Assembly: GCA_018350325.1 (NCBI GenBank)
Contig: JAEVLN010000038.1
Span: forward strand, 428,930 to 492,929
Reading direction: 5' to 3'
Origin: Globodera rostochiensis
Lineage: Eukaryota; Nematoda; Chromadorea; Rhabditida; Heteroderidae
DNA: 64,000 nt
Part shown: piece after piece, positions 15,131 to 27,400 of the stretch
Numbering within the stretch: position 1 is the stretch's first letter
How the letters are laid out: each line of letters starts with the position of its first letter
The notes under the pieces: generated by a model
What the model was told of the DNA's origin: nothing
The model's database searches: none
Seen by the model: only the letters and a program-made list of their open reading frames with translations
Program-made: the position numbers and the translations under genes

Positions 15131-17278
15131 TTGTTTGTTGACTGATTGAACATTGGTTGAGGGAATGGCTGGAAGAAAAAGTTACAATTCAAAGGAGAGA
15201 GATACCATGGAAGCGCCCCCCCCCCCACTCCCTAGTTTCCCATTTTAGCAAAATTTTTGATACAAAATGCTGCGCCTGATTTTACTGCTGATCATCCTAT
15301 TGGTTATGTTCACTGATATAGATTGTATATATAATAATAAAGAATTATTAATCGGAGAAACCTTAAATAACCGACAAATTCTTGGCAAAATGTTCGGAAA
15401 ACAATCAATTTTTAGGAGAATTTTTTTTTAGGAAAGTTGGATTTTAAACAATAAACCTTTTTCTTGACTTTGAAAAAATTGTATTTTCAAAGAGTCAGAT
15501 TAGATGATGTTTTATGCTAAATCTGACGTCGTATTCGTTCTCGGCGACCTCAACAACCCTCGGGTGTTTATAAGAATTACATAAAACCTTCAAATTCCGC
15601 TTATAAAATGCTTTTTTTACTAGAAAAACGAGTTGAATTAGAAAAAACGAGTTGAATCAGAAAAAACTAGTTGATCCAAAAACGAATTGATTAAAAAACT
15701 ATTGTAGTTGATCCAAAAACGAGTTGATTAAAAAACGAGTTGGTGAAAAACGAGTTGATATTTTACCTATGGTTTTTTGATTTCGTCCAACAAAAATGAT
15801 TAATTCTATTGTCATCTAGAATATTTTTTTGTTAAACGGGGGAAATGTAAAGAATTTTCAAAATTGTTTACAACCACCGCAAATGTTTAGAAAGTCGGCA
15901 AAAATCAATTTATACAGTCGGGGATTTGAACACCCAACCCACTCACACTTAAATGCCTCCACCTCAACATGAAACCATAACCGAACTGATTCCCCACTCT
16001 AAAATCCCATTTCCCGGTCCTACCGAGATCGGGATTACGATTTTCCAAAAACCGGGATAATCCTGACCGGTCCCGACCGGGATCCCGATCCCGACCTACT
16101 CTAGTTTCTATTAAGTGTAATTCCGATTTGATTGTTGCGCTGCATTTGATCTTTTCCTTTCCGATTCTGACTTGCTCACAAAGGTCAGAACGGGCCGACG
16201 ATGGAGGCGGCGGCGGAAGAAGACCAAGTCGGAGTGAGCTCGGCTTGACCCCTACACCAAAACGCGGGTGCTTGGGGTGGCGACGGTGGGAAGGGGGGGG
16301 GAGGTAAACAAAATGACATCTTATTACAGAACTCACTCACTCACCCCAAACCCCATTCTCTGCGGGCGGAAGAAATTGCAAATGTATGGATTGAGGAGGC
16401 GGTAGTGGAAGAGGATGGACGACAAACTCTTCTTCCGCATCATCCTCATCCAATCCAGCGCCATCCCTCCATCCATCCATCGATCGATTTGCGTTTGGGC
16501 TTTGCCTTCTCCGTCCGGCGGAGGGACGGACGAGTGCAATGATGGGGGAGAGGGCGTTCCGTCCACAAAATCGTCACGGTCCACCCCCACTCATTCTCTT
16601 TCATTCGTAATGCCGACAACGACACTCCCCCCCCCCCCCCCCGTCGCCCCACTTCAACCACAAAAATTTGCATTGCTTGTGTGACCTTTAATTGAACACT
16701 GCTTGCAGAGCCAAGGTTTAACAATTTGGCATTTTTTTGAAATTTTTACACGAGTACAAATTACATTTATTTGGAATTTTTTTTAATTTAGTTTTTTTGG
16801 GGGGGGGGGGGGTGGGGTACTTTTACTTTTATCTTGACAACTTTAACCCGAACTCTCGATTTTACCCGGCACAACAAAACTGAAAACCACCGCAAAAATC
16901 CACTAACAACTTACGGTAAGTGGGATGGGGGAAGATAAAGTCTTAACTTCCAAATTCCACCATTCGTGTCCGACCGACCCTAATCAGCAGCGCCTATGCT
17001 GCTGCTGCTGTTTTGCTGACTTCAAATAGGCGCCAATTATTTATGCATCCCCAATTTCAGCTCAAGGCTGGCGAGCAGAAGAATAACGTTTATAAAAAAT
17101 TAATTTTAGCACACACAAATGTAAATGTCCTGTCCGGGTTTTTTTAATGTCGAGTTCGGGTCGAAACTAATGTGACTTCCACAAAAACCTTTAAACCTAG
17201 CCAAACATTTATGGCTTACGTTTCCTGAGAATTAATGACTATAGTCCGGAACTTTCCTTTTATATTACTCAAAGTTGG
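15131..17278. other. Intergenic region between AMPK and NKAIN genes
   Basis: No gene found. 15620-15765: minisatellite of AAAAACGAGTTGAT units, the reverse complement of the family at 60.83-60.93 kb. 15905-15960 (minus): tRNA-like B box GTTCAAATCCCC with an upstream A-box-like TTGAGGTGGAGG. 15990-16110: CCGGGAT/CCCGACC words ending CGACCTACTCTAG. 16190-16680: CT/GA-rich, stop-poor block with C-run at 16627; it may be 5' flank of the NKAIN gene. 16798-16811: G-run. Confidence 0.5.
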
Positions 17279-20200
17279 ATGACCCGGAGACTGCGCTTTT
17301 GTGCACTAATCTGGTTGGTGTTGTGGCTGGCGTTTAGCACGGTTCGCCAGGTGTTCGACTTGGTAGGGAAGCTGTGGGCACTGGTGCTTATCGACATGGT
17401 CCAGGTCATCAACGGGGTGGATCTGCTGGTTTTTTCGGCAAATTTTGTACCCCTTTACCGTAGAAATGAATCCCCCACCCACCCTTACTGTCCTGTGACT
17501 GTCTGTAAACGGACCGGCCTTATTTTAGCTTTTTGTTAATTTTGAGATTTCAGCTGCTGGCCATTGTGTCCGGGCTGTTTGCGCTGTGTCAGGCCAACTC
17601 AATGCCGTGCCGAAACCGACTGTTGACAACGTTAACCCTGTTCAGCGCTCTCTCCGTGGCTCACAATGTGGCATTGCTCCTTTGGTTTTGCACCGATCTT
17701 TTGGTCGCCGACCATAGACAAAGCGATTTGGTGCGTGCATCATGGCATGCATGGCAAATTCAGATCGAGTTTTTGGTACACTTTCGTATTTCTGTCACCT
17801 CTACTCCTGTCAATGGAGCACATGTTGCATGCATTTGAAAATTTATGAACGCAGTTTGCTTAATAACCGTTTTCAACCTCCCGTGTGTACAATTGCTGTG
17901 CAAGCCGTACTGCATGCGTGCATGGCGGGGGGGGGGGGGGGGTGACGACGCGAAGTACTGAGTTTCCTTGTGCATTGTCAAGCTCCTTCTAAAAATACTT
18001 TTTCATGTTTAGCTCTCCTTTGGACTGCCGTTTGGGCACAGCTTCTTCCTCCGCCATACACCACTTTGCCAAGCTCAATTCAATTTGAGCGCCCAGCGAT
18101 GGGAACAGCAGCAATCGCACTGCCCCATACCGTACAGGTGGGGAATACCGTAATAAAATTGTTTTTACACACATTGCGCTTATGTGGAAGTGCTGAATCC
18201 GCAATTCTGTATATTCCCCACATTGTAAATTGTCCCAAATTGTTCCCTCTGATTTAACCATCCCCCATAAACATGTCTGTCCAATGCCAAGCCATCCAAT
18301 GCCAAACTCGCCCATCTGTTACATAAGCATTCTTCCCCATTCAAAGCTCTGTGCATCGCCCCAATTCCTTCTGCTCTGAACCTTATCCCCCGCCACTATT
18401 TAAGTCCACCCCAAACTCCCATTTGGGGGTCCACCAATTCCCATTCGTGTGTCTGTCGGGTCTGCCTGCTTAGCCTATTATTGTGGACTGCTTTTCTGAG
18501 GTCTTTCGAGACCACTGACCAAATCCCGGTTTTCCCGATACCATTTTATATTAATAATGCTTTTCTTTTTCAATATCCTCTCCTCTTTGGACTATCAAAG
18601 GGTCTTAAAACCCTATAACCGCGGACACAACACTTTTTGGTGCCACGATCCGTCGGGAATAAAAATTTCCCGAAAAGAGGAGAGAGGGTGAGAGTCTAAA
18701 AACCTGATTAAAGGCGTTTGAGAACTAAAACCAAAACCAGACTGGAGGAGTCTGAGAACTTTAAGCCAAATCTGGCATTAAAGAGGATGATAATCTGAAA
18801 CCCTGAGTAAAGGCGTTTGAGAACTAAAACCAAAACCAGACTGAAGGAGTCTGAGAAGTTAAAATCAAACTGGCATTAAAGAGGATAACAATCTGAAAAC
18901 CAGACTGGAGATGTCTGAGAAGTTTAAGCCAAATCTGGGATTAAAGAGTATGACAATCCGAAAACCAGACTAGAGGTGTCTGAGAACTTTAAGCCAACTC
19001 TGGCATTAAGAAAAATGCTGGTAATCGGGAAAAAAGCAGAGAAAAGGCAGATTCGCTTGTCAGTAGGCTTAATGCTCAAATCTTGAGCTAGCTATAGAAA
19101 TGCTGAGCAGACCCAGACCAAATCAAAAAAAAATTTGTTGGTTGAAGCAAAAGTTAAGTAAATGCAATTGGAGCGAAGCAAAAAATAAACCGATTAGCTG
19201 TCAAAAGTAAAGGCCAGAGAACCAAACCCGAAAGGTATAAGTGTTTGTGATCTAATGATCAATGTGAATTTGTAATTGCGATTTGTGAATACAGTAATAG
19301 CTGTGGTGATATAGTAATCGATTGAGCTGGGCAAGTTGTGTACTTCCAGCAGGGCTTCGTGCCATCAGGCTTTGTGCCTCAAGAGAGAGGGTGTCAAAGT
19401 TAAGTACTTCCAGTCGGGCTGGGTGCCATCGGGCTGGGTGCCATCAGGCTGGGTGCCTCGTGAATTGTATTGGTCAAGTTAAGTACTTCCAACTGAGCTG
19501 GGTGCCAGGCGGGCCGTGTGCCGATTGGACAAAAAAAATTCTGTGTGTGATTGGCAATGTGCCAAAGAATAATGGTTTTGTGAATGATAAATGTGTGAGA
19601 ATGCTGTTTTCTGATGCCAACGGGCTATGGACCAAAGGCCGGAAGTTTGAAAGAAAATCGGTTGTATGTGCGATATAAATGATTGTGCTCCCAAGCCATA
19701 AATAAGCAAAGCAATGCTAATCAAATTTTGTGCCCGAATGTCCGGAACAAATGCAAAATATGCAGCTAAATAAAAGTTTGAGCTTGAAGAAAATAAGCTG
19801 AATATCCAAAGAGAAATAAAGTTTCACAAACAGAGCGTTCCGAGGTAACCATCTCCCAATTGGACCAAGGGAATGAGTTAGCGCAAACGGGAAAAAGCCA
19901 CAGGTGGCTTAGGGTCAAAAAAAAATGGGTTGACCAGTCAAGTGGTGGGCACCAACAAGCAACAAATGCTATGCCCGAGAAATGATCGAATCTGCAGCTG
20001 TGAACGACGAAGGACGCAGATCGCGCCGTGGGCAGTTCGTCAACCTGTACGTTCAATTGGACCGCTCAGAAGTGCTGGAAGCAAAAGCCAGGAGGCTTTT
20101 TTCGAAAGGAAGGAGAAGTGCTGAATCCGCAATTCTGTATATTCCCCACATTGTAAATTGTCCCAAATTGTTCCCTCTGATTTAACCATCCCCCATAAAC

Positions 20201-23200
20201 ATGTCTGTCCAATGCCAAGCCATCCTCCTAATCCCATCCAATGCCAAACTCGCCCATCTGTTACATAAGCATTCTTCCCCATTCAAAGCTCTGTGCATCG
20301 CCCCAATTCCTTCTGCTCTGAACCTTATCCCCCGCCCATCTCGTGTCACTATTTAAGTCCACCCCAAACTCCCATTTGGGGGTCCACCAATTCCCATTCG
20401 TGTGTCTGTCGGGTCTGCCTGCTTAGCCTATTATTGTGGACTGCTTTTCTGAGGTCTTTCGAGACCACTGACCAAATCCCGGTTTTCCCGATACCATTTT
20501 ATATTAATAATGCTTTTCTTTTTCAATAAATTATCCTCTCCTCTTTGGACTATCAAAGGGTCTTAAAACCCTATAACCGCGGACACAACAGGAAGACTGG
20601 GCACCGCACCGTATCTAATTCGACTGCTATCGGCTAAAATTTTTTATGAATTTTTTGGGATTTTCAGCCACTTGGAGGGTGGTCAGGCGGTGCTGCACAC
20701 GCTGATGGCGCTGGGCACACTTCTGCTGGTCGTAACAATTCTGTTGGGCAACCGCCGTCGGCATGGCACGCGCGCGGAGCGCCCTGTGTGTAAGTTGGGC
20801 TTTGCGGAAGAGCGTATCACCGCCGGAGGGTGCGCAGTTTCGGCATCCACCAACGAGCTGAGGTACGCTGGGCGACAAATATCTGCGGGAAAATTGTGCT
20901 AAACGATTATTGTAAACAACGAATTTCAGTTCTAGCTACATGGACCCATCCTGCTTTGAGGAGGCATTTACCGCTCAGGCTATGGGTCCAAGGCAATTTG
21001 CCTCTGGTCAAATTATGCCACTGCCTCCGGCGCCGCCGATGGTCGGCATTGTTCGGCGCAGCTATCCGCGCGCGGGGCGACGCCCAGCCGCGGGCAGCGG
21101 CGAGTGTCAACAGCGGAGTCGGAGAAGCAATTTGGTCAGCAACAACAATGCTTGGCTCATCCAAAAACTGAACCGACCAAAGCGATTCAGAATTCGTCTG
21201 ATCACGAACCAAAATACATATGTTTAACTTGATCATTTGTTCGCCCATTGATTTTCTATTTTGGTGATTCCCGCCCCTTCAGCAGAAGAAGTCCGCGCAC
21301 CATCGCCAAGCTGCAGCTTCCACTCCGATTGTGCCGGTGCCACCAGTCCTTCACGAGCGCTACTCGTCACTGAGCACCGCTGGTGCCACCGATGTCGGGG
21401 GAGGGCCCACCAATCAACGTGCCGTCTCCAACAGCAACAACAACACAGCGTCTTCCTCCTCCACATCGTCCGCTTACGGTGACTTGAAGAGGCCTAGGTA
21501 GTTTCCGGTTGCTTGGGTGTGGTTTGGGTTGGTTTACGGTGACTCAGAGATACCGTAATCCCTCGTGGTGACTGTAGTGTTTAATACCACTAAGCAGCCC
21601 TAGGTGGGGACAACACTATAGCCAGCAGTGGTAGCAGCAACAGTCGTGGTTATCATCATCATCAGCAGGCGCTACTGCCGAAGGGTCGACAATCATTTTA
21701 CGCTGGCGTGGGGCCACCCGGCAGAATACGGTCGCCGTGCTACAGTAGAACAACAACGGCACAACAGAAAAATTTCGGCCAAGTGGACGGCAGCGTGCAA
21801 CAACAGTACCAGCAGCGGCAATACAGGAGGGGCGGATCGATGAGAACATTTTGCGTACCGGAGCCAAACGATGCGGAGAGGGCCGCTGGTAGTACCATTA
21901 GTCATCGAGTCAGTCTTATTTAGGAATTTCCAAGAACTTTTGAAAATTTTATCCCTTTTAGACCTTTTCACCGCCCACCTCCTCCCCACAATCCACATCG
22001 TCGTATTATGGTCTGCCCCGTGGAGCCGGCGGCAATGCCTCAAGCAACAACATGACGTCACTGATCAGCTTTGACCCGAAGTCTAACACGTTGATCAGAG
22101 TGCGCGAACACCGCCGTTCATCTTCTTCGGATGAGGCGGACGAAAACGGTAGTGGTGTGCACGAGAGTTTTCGGGAGGCCGATGTGGACGAGCAGCAACA
22201 AGATGGACATGAGAATACGGTAGGTAAAATTTTTTTTGTGCTTGAATTTTGCTTACGGTATAAATGACGATTTGCGCACGAATGGTTCAATTTTTTGACT
22301 ACATAGAACAACAAGTCCGTGCCCTCCTCGCCGGCGCCTGACCTTCCACCGAGCTGTCCGCCGGCACGTTCTGAAGAACTGCTCCATCCCCATTTGGTTG
22401 TTCCGCAGCAACAACGAAAAAATTGGTGCAACTCACCCGGCCCGCTTCGTCAGCGCGTGCCGTCAATGGCAGGCGGCGTCGGCAGTGTCATGTTTAATTC
22501 GGCGGCATCAATGGGTGCGTTAGAATCTCAAAAATATTTTTTTTTCGAATCTTTTGTTTTTGTTGGGAGGGTTCGAAAGCTTGAGTCTTCCGGTATGTCT
22601 TATGCCGAAATTCCCCCCTCCGAAATTTTTTTCTAGCTACGTCCCTGAATAGAACCCCTTTTTTGGGGGGGGGGTTGAAAAATAGAATCCCCGGGTTCTA
22701 TTTTAGGTTATACGGTATATTAACAAACTCTTCGTAGGCCAGGCGAATTTTTCTTCGGGAAACGGTGGCCAAATGCCTGGTTACAATAGCCAGAGACCTT
22801 CCAACGCCCCGAACAATGGGTACGGTACTTACGGTACTCAACAAATTGACCTCAACACCAACAACATTTGCCATAATGATAAGACATCAACATCGTCCGC
22901 AACTGCTGGTCCGAAATTTCAGAAATCTTTAGATCGACCTTTTTTTTTTGCGTCATTTTCAGCGATTGCCTCCACCGCTTCCATCTATGAGGCGTACGTC
23001 GGTGCCGCCGTGCCACTGGACGCCCATACGGCATTCCCCGCATTAATCGGACAGCCGCCGCGGCGATCGCTGGTCGACTGCTCGGCCGCCTCCATAATTC
23101 GGCTGTCACAAAGTGATCTCCGATCACCGGCCATAATAAGGTCGTCGGCGGATGAGTGCAGCAACAACAAGCAGACAAAACTGCGCCCGCCGGGCACCAA

Positions 23201-23228
23201 CGAGACGATGTTGGGGATGTTCGTTTGA
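17279..23228 (+). CDS. NKAIN-family (Na,K-ATPase-interacting) membrane protein with long C-terminal tail
   Basis: NKAIN proteins are small four-pass membrane proteins that contact the Na,K-ATPase beta subunit. Twelve exons join in phase: 17279-17416 (or to 17428), 17554-17730, 18013-18137, 20668-20789, 20838-20862, 20930-21134, 21283-21478, 21604-21908, 21962-22219, 22307-22514, 22738-22908, 22963-23228; about 731 residues. The first four exons hold the family core: RQVFDLVGKLWALVLIDMVQ (human [20 protein letters not shown]), a second hydrophobic block LLTTLTLFSALSVAHNVALL, the loop LSFGLPFGHSFFLRHTPLCQ with Cys, and a last membrane segment LEGGQAVLHTLMALGTLLLV. The remaining about 500 residues are Ser/Asn/Gln/Pro/Gly-rich with no recognised domain; human NKAINs stop after about 200. 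Intron 3 contains the LTR element. The exon 6 to 7 junction is the least certain. Confidence 0.8.
18186..18190 (+). repeat. Target-site duplication GGAAG, left
   Basis: GGAAG directly precedes the TG start of the 5' LTR and is repeated directly after the 3' LTR at 20591-20595. Confidence 0.9.
18191..18632 (+). repeat. 5' LTR, 442 bp
   Basis: Starts TGCTGAATCC and ends GGACACAACA. Shorter than the 3' LTR by three small deletions, two of them between short direct repeats (CCATCC, CCGCC). Confidence 0.92.
18700..19020 (+). repeat. Internal tandem repeats of the LTR element
   Basis: Four to five diverged units of about 90 bp: AAAACCAGACTGGAGGAGTC, TGAGAACTTTAAGCC, AAATCTGGCATTAAAGAGGA. A second local repeat (GTACTTCCAG ... 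GGGCTGGGTGCCATC) lies at about 19335-19515. No coding. Confidence 0.8.
20119..20590 (+). repeat. 3' LTR, 472 bp
   Basis: Full-length LTR, preceded by a polypurine tract and followed by the second GGAAG duplication. Confidence 0.92.
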
Positions 23229-24427
23229 TCAGTAGTTGTGACGATTGGTGTTGTACGAAGACAGTCTGATCACTCATTCTAGGACTCGAGAAAAACACCT
23301 GGATCCAGGCCATAAACTTTTGGTGCTTATTAAAAATATTTATTACTTTTGAAGAAAAATTAGCAAGATCTGTAAAATGTTGCAGCAGCAAAATGCTCAC
23401 TGCGATTGAAAAATTGGTAATTTTTGATTATAAAATCAAATTGTCGCATTGAAATGAAACTGTCGTTTAAAAACATGCAGCCGACTACTAGTGATGCACG
23501 AGACCCAAAATTTACCGAGACTCGATACCGAGACCGAGACTTGACCCCGAGACTCGAGACCAAGACCCAAAAAACCCGAGACTTTTCTCGAGTCGAGAGT
23601 CTCGACTCGAGACTTTTTTGAAATTTTTTTTTGCAATTCACTGAAAACTTTTATTTTAGCTCCTAAAATTATCAAATTATAAAAATCGTATTTAAAAATT
23701 CAACCGCAATTTCCAAGGCAAAACCTTAATAATTTTCGGGCCAATTTTCTTAACAAATTCCATCAAAAAAGTCAAAACATTTTACCGGCGGCGCCTATCG
23801 GCATCGCCTAATTCCTTCCATTTCTAAACACTTTAAAAAATTTTGAAATTTGAAAAAAGTGCGTACGAAACATGTAATACCCCCCCCCCCCCCCAAATGC
23901 ACCCCCTACGATTTTTTAGGCTGGGTGGGAGAGGGGGGGGGGGTCAGCGGCATTTACGACCCCCGGTTTTCTTGGGCCAAAAAAGCCGGTTTTCGGTACG
24001 GTTAACCGACCGCCAACAACCTTATTAAGAAATATTAAAAAAATTCAATCTTTTTGCGGATTCTGCTTTACTTTGGCGGGGGGGGGGTGGTCGGCGGTGC
24101 CGATAGGCGCAAAATTTTTGAATTTTTAATTTAATTTGTTAAGAGATTCGCAACCAAATTTTAAAAATGTGATAATTTTTTTGAAGCTTTTTAGGAGAGG
24201 AATGGTCCGACGGCGCCGCCGGGAAAAAAATGAAAATTGTAGTAATTCGGTTAGGAAAATGTGCGTGCCTAAAATTTGCAAAAAAAGCATTTTATGTCGT
24301 TTTATGAGAAATTATTTTTGTTTTCCGACTAAGAATCAGGAAAAAGAGTCATTGTAAAATTAAAGAACAAAATAGATTTTTACTCGGGGATTAGAACTCC
24401 GATAAATACGACACAGAATTAAGCCGT
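23229..24427. other. Intergenic repeats between convergent NKAIN and CARP genes
   Basis: 23490-23620: array of GAGACTCGAGAC / CCGAGAC words after CTAGTGATGCACGAGAC, a hAT-like terminus. 23780-23812 (minus) and 24085-24230 (plus): GC hairpin repeats with G- and C-runs. 23970-24010: CGGTTAACCG words. 24365-24420 (minus): tRNA-like B box GAGTTCTAATCCCC. No gene. Confidence 0.55.
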
Positions 24428-27400
24428 TTAAAGGGCGGAAAGCTCATTCCATGCCATCGGTGGGAGGGAATAATTTAATGCCAAATCGCTATCCGCATCC
24501 GACCACACCAAACCCTCTTTTCTCCGACCATCGTCCCCTTCCACCACTTCCATCCCCAGCATCCACTCTTCCTCCTCCTCCATCCGCTGTCCTTGCTCAT
24601 CCACTTCCTTTCTTGTTCGTCCACTTCGTTGTCCGTGCGGCTTTTGCTCGGCTCGTGCCGGGTTCGTCCGATAGCCCATGTCCACGTACATTCTGCTAGG
24701 ACAATTGCTGTCGGACAACACGCTCTGTTGCGGTAGGGAGTTCATAATTAAAAAAAACGAGTGTCAAAAAATCTGTATTTTAAAGATCGAGTGCCCTCAT
24801 GTCTTTCAAATTCAGCAATTCAATCCAAACGCCCTTGATGCGACTTCGCAAAATCTTGAACTTCAAGAATGCGATCAAGACTAATCCCGAATGTTCAGCA
24901 TTTGATCATGAATGATTTCGTTTCAATCTTGCAATTTAAGTGATCAGGGCTGATCTTGATGACACCTTCAGGCGCATGTTGATGTTTGTGCGCACTGCGC
25001 GTCCGTTGGACGCTTTCAGCGGGCGAAAGTTGGAGCTGAGCGGTACGGGCGGCGACGCGTCCGTCTCACTTTTGGCCTCAGACTCGGCCGCTTCACTCTG
25101 CACCAGCTCTCCCCACTGGGCTAACTGGGGTCGGAAATAAAAAAAGTTAAAACAAAAGTTTTACGTCTTCGATGCTTATGTAGATGGGCGAGTTGAAAAC
25201 CACCCTGAAAACAGTTTGAACTTTTGGTAAATATGGATCATAGGGCCCAAGCTTAAAATCACTCAAAACTACTTCAATAGGTTTTCTTAGGTGCTGAAGC
25301 CGATAGAATTGCACTGATTACTAATTCGTCAATAGAAACTAAAATTGAGAATTTAAACGGGTTTTGAATTGGTTGAAATTTTTGAAAAAATTAAGGAAAA
25401 CGACTTTTTAATAAAAGCGCTGGCGGCAGGTCAACAGCGAAGCCTAATAAACCCTAAGCTCAGGGTGGCCTGCGTAACAAACCCCAAGCCAGGGTGGCTT
25501 AGATCTAAGCCTAACGAACCTTCAAGTCTCTAACTTTTCCCAGAAGCTATTATCTAACAAGCAAAAGCTAAGCGATTAGACAAATGCCAAAAAAGTTATT
25601 GCCCGAAAATCAGAAAATTTGAGTTTTGTGGCCCCATAACTTTTTGCCATTTGTCTTCGCTTAGCTTTTGCTTGTTAATAGCTTCTACTCAGTGTTTAAA
25701 ATTTTTTTCCAAAATGTTGACCAAAAGGGTCCCTCTATGGTTTTTCAAAATTTGAACCGGTTTAAAGGCGGAGCGACAAAAACATTTGATTGTTCTATCT
25801 GTTTCAGCACCTAAGAAAACTTCGAGTCTGGGCCCTATGATCCATATTTTCCAAACTTTATTGCTTGACTTTAAAACTTTTTTCGTCTTAATTCTGAAAT
25901 AATTTTCACAAATTAAGCTTACTGAAATTCGACTTTTGATTTCAAATACTCCCTAATCCCTACCAAGTGACTGTCTCAAAACATCCCGGATAGGTCAATG
26001 ATCCTTCGTAAGTCACATAATGCTCCGTGGGCGGTACCAACCCGACCGGTTGAAAACGTTTAATTCGAACCATTTGGTCTAAAAATTTAATATGTTCGAA
26101 ATTTTGGGTCTATTTGCTTAAAAATTTCCACACTTCGATGCTTGATGTGTTTGGTCGCCTGCGTTAGCCTGTGCAGTTCCGGGTTCGACCTCTCACCGAT
26201 CTGGCGAGTAAAATAATTAGGGAATTTTTTTTTTTGAAAATTGTTAATTAAATCTTGTTTAATAAATTTTTTTGTTTGAAAAATGGGTTTTTAATTTTTG
26301 TATTTTCACATCAACGATGATGGCTATGCCCAGCAGTCCCTTTGGTTCAGATTGAGCATGCGTAAAGTTGTCGTAAAGGTCCGAATTGAAAGCTAACAAT
26401 TGTACCTGAATAGAAACAAAAAAAAATCCCGGCACGCTGCCAAAAAAATTTGATATTTTTGAGACTCCACCCAAATTGCATATTTTTGAACCGCCGCCGC
26501 CGCCTAAAAAATTACTTCAGCAGGAAATCTGACGCGGTCAACAGTGTGTTCGGACCCCCTCTCGCCCTTGCGCACATCACCAAAATGGACCACCTAAGCA
26601 AGTTGAGGTTAAATTTTTGTCAGGGGTCATCACCGGAAATTTGAGATACTGCAAAAACACTCACGGTCTGTTGCAGTTGGTAGGTGTACGGATGTGCCGG
26701 CCCGCCATCAATATTCAGCACCGGCTGTTCCTGCTTCTCGCCGACGCTCTTCGACGTGTTGTTTACTGTCAACAGCGGAAACTGGCCCATGTTCCACAGG
26801 TGCGCCTCAAGGTGGGTTCTGCCAAATGTACGCAAAAATTTTATGCAATTTAAATTCTGAAACACTCGGGGGACAAAAGATAAATATGTTATTGATAGGA
26901 GTAATTATGTGATCGGTGAACGCACTGTGAAATGCGAAGTCGGCCAAGTTGGGGATCAAAGATCAGCTTGGTCGGATCAATGTTGATCGGCGACTGCAAG
27001 GCGCCTAGCCTAAAAATTTGAGCATGATTTGCTTTTGTTCAAATCTAAATCAGTGATTAGAGCTGATCATGGATTTTTTTGCTCGCAATCTTTAACATTT
27101 TTTTGGAGGGGGGGGGGTGTCGATAGGCGCGCCGATTTTCTGAAGATTTTAACGATGTTTGTTAAGCATTGTCCTAAATTATGGAGACAATATTACCCTA
27201 AAATTTTATTTTGTGGGGGGAGGCGGTATCCCATTAAGCCTCCTCCATCAGTGATCAGAGCTTTACCTATAATCAAGACAAGTAAGAATAAAATATTGTA
27301 ATTTACTTGCACATTCGCCAGTGCTTGTGCATCAGCCCCCAGAAGTCGGGACCTAAAAATGCTTTTAAATCGTCCCATTTTGGGTGAATACATAAGTTAT

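Larger units (their letters stand above)
18191..20590 (+). mobile_element. Non-autonomous LTR retrotransposon in NKAIN intron 3
   Basis: The 2.4-kb element has LTRs at 18191-18632 and 20119-20590, both TGCTGAATCC...CACAACA, flanked by GGAAG target duplications. Just inside the 5' LTR, TGGTGCCACGATCCGTC (from 18638) is a plausible tRNA primer-binding site; just before the 3' LTR, AAAGGAAGGAGAAG is a polypurine tract. The 1.49-kb interior has no gag or pol frame, only tandem repeats and short meaningless ORFs, so movement would need a relative's proteins. The LTRs differ by three indels (14, 11 and 5 bp, each missing from the 5' copy) and show no substitution that I can see, so insertion is recent. 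Same orientation as the host gene; the LTR contains a TATTTAAG TATA-like box. Confidence 0.93.

Noticed and set aside
19322..19678. 118-codon frame inside the LTR element as a gag remnant
   Set aside because: No zinc knuckle or capsid motif; the frame runs through local tandem repeats.
22773..23228. 151-codon frame as a separate gene
   Set aside because: It spans an intron; its two coding parts are the last two exons of the NKAIN-like gene.
26134..26200. tRNA-like text GGGTTCGACCTC with an upstream A-box-like word
   Set aside because: This is CARP exon 7; its minus-strand protein aligns to the CA10/11 family at the expected place.
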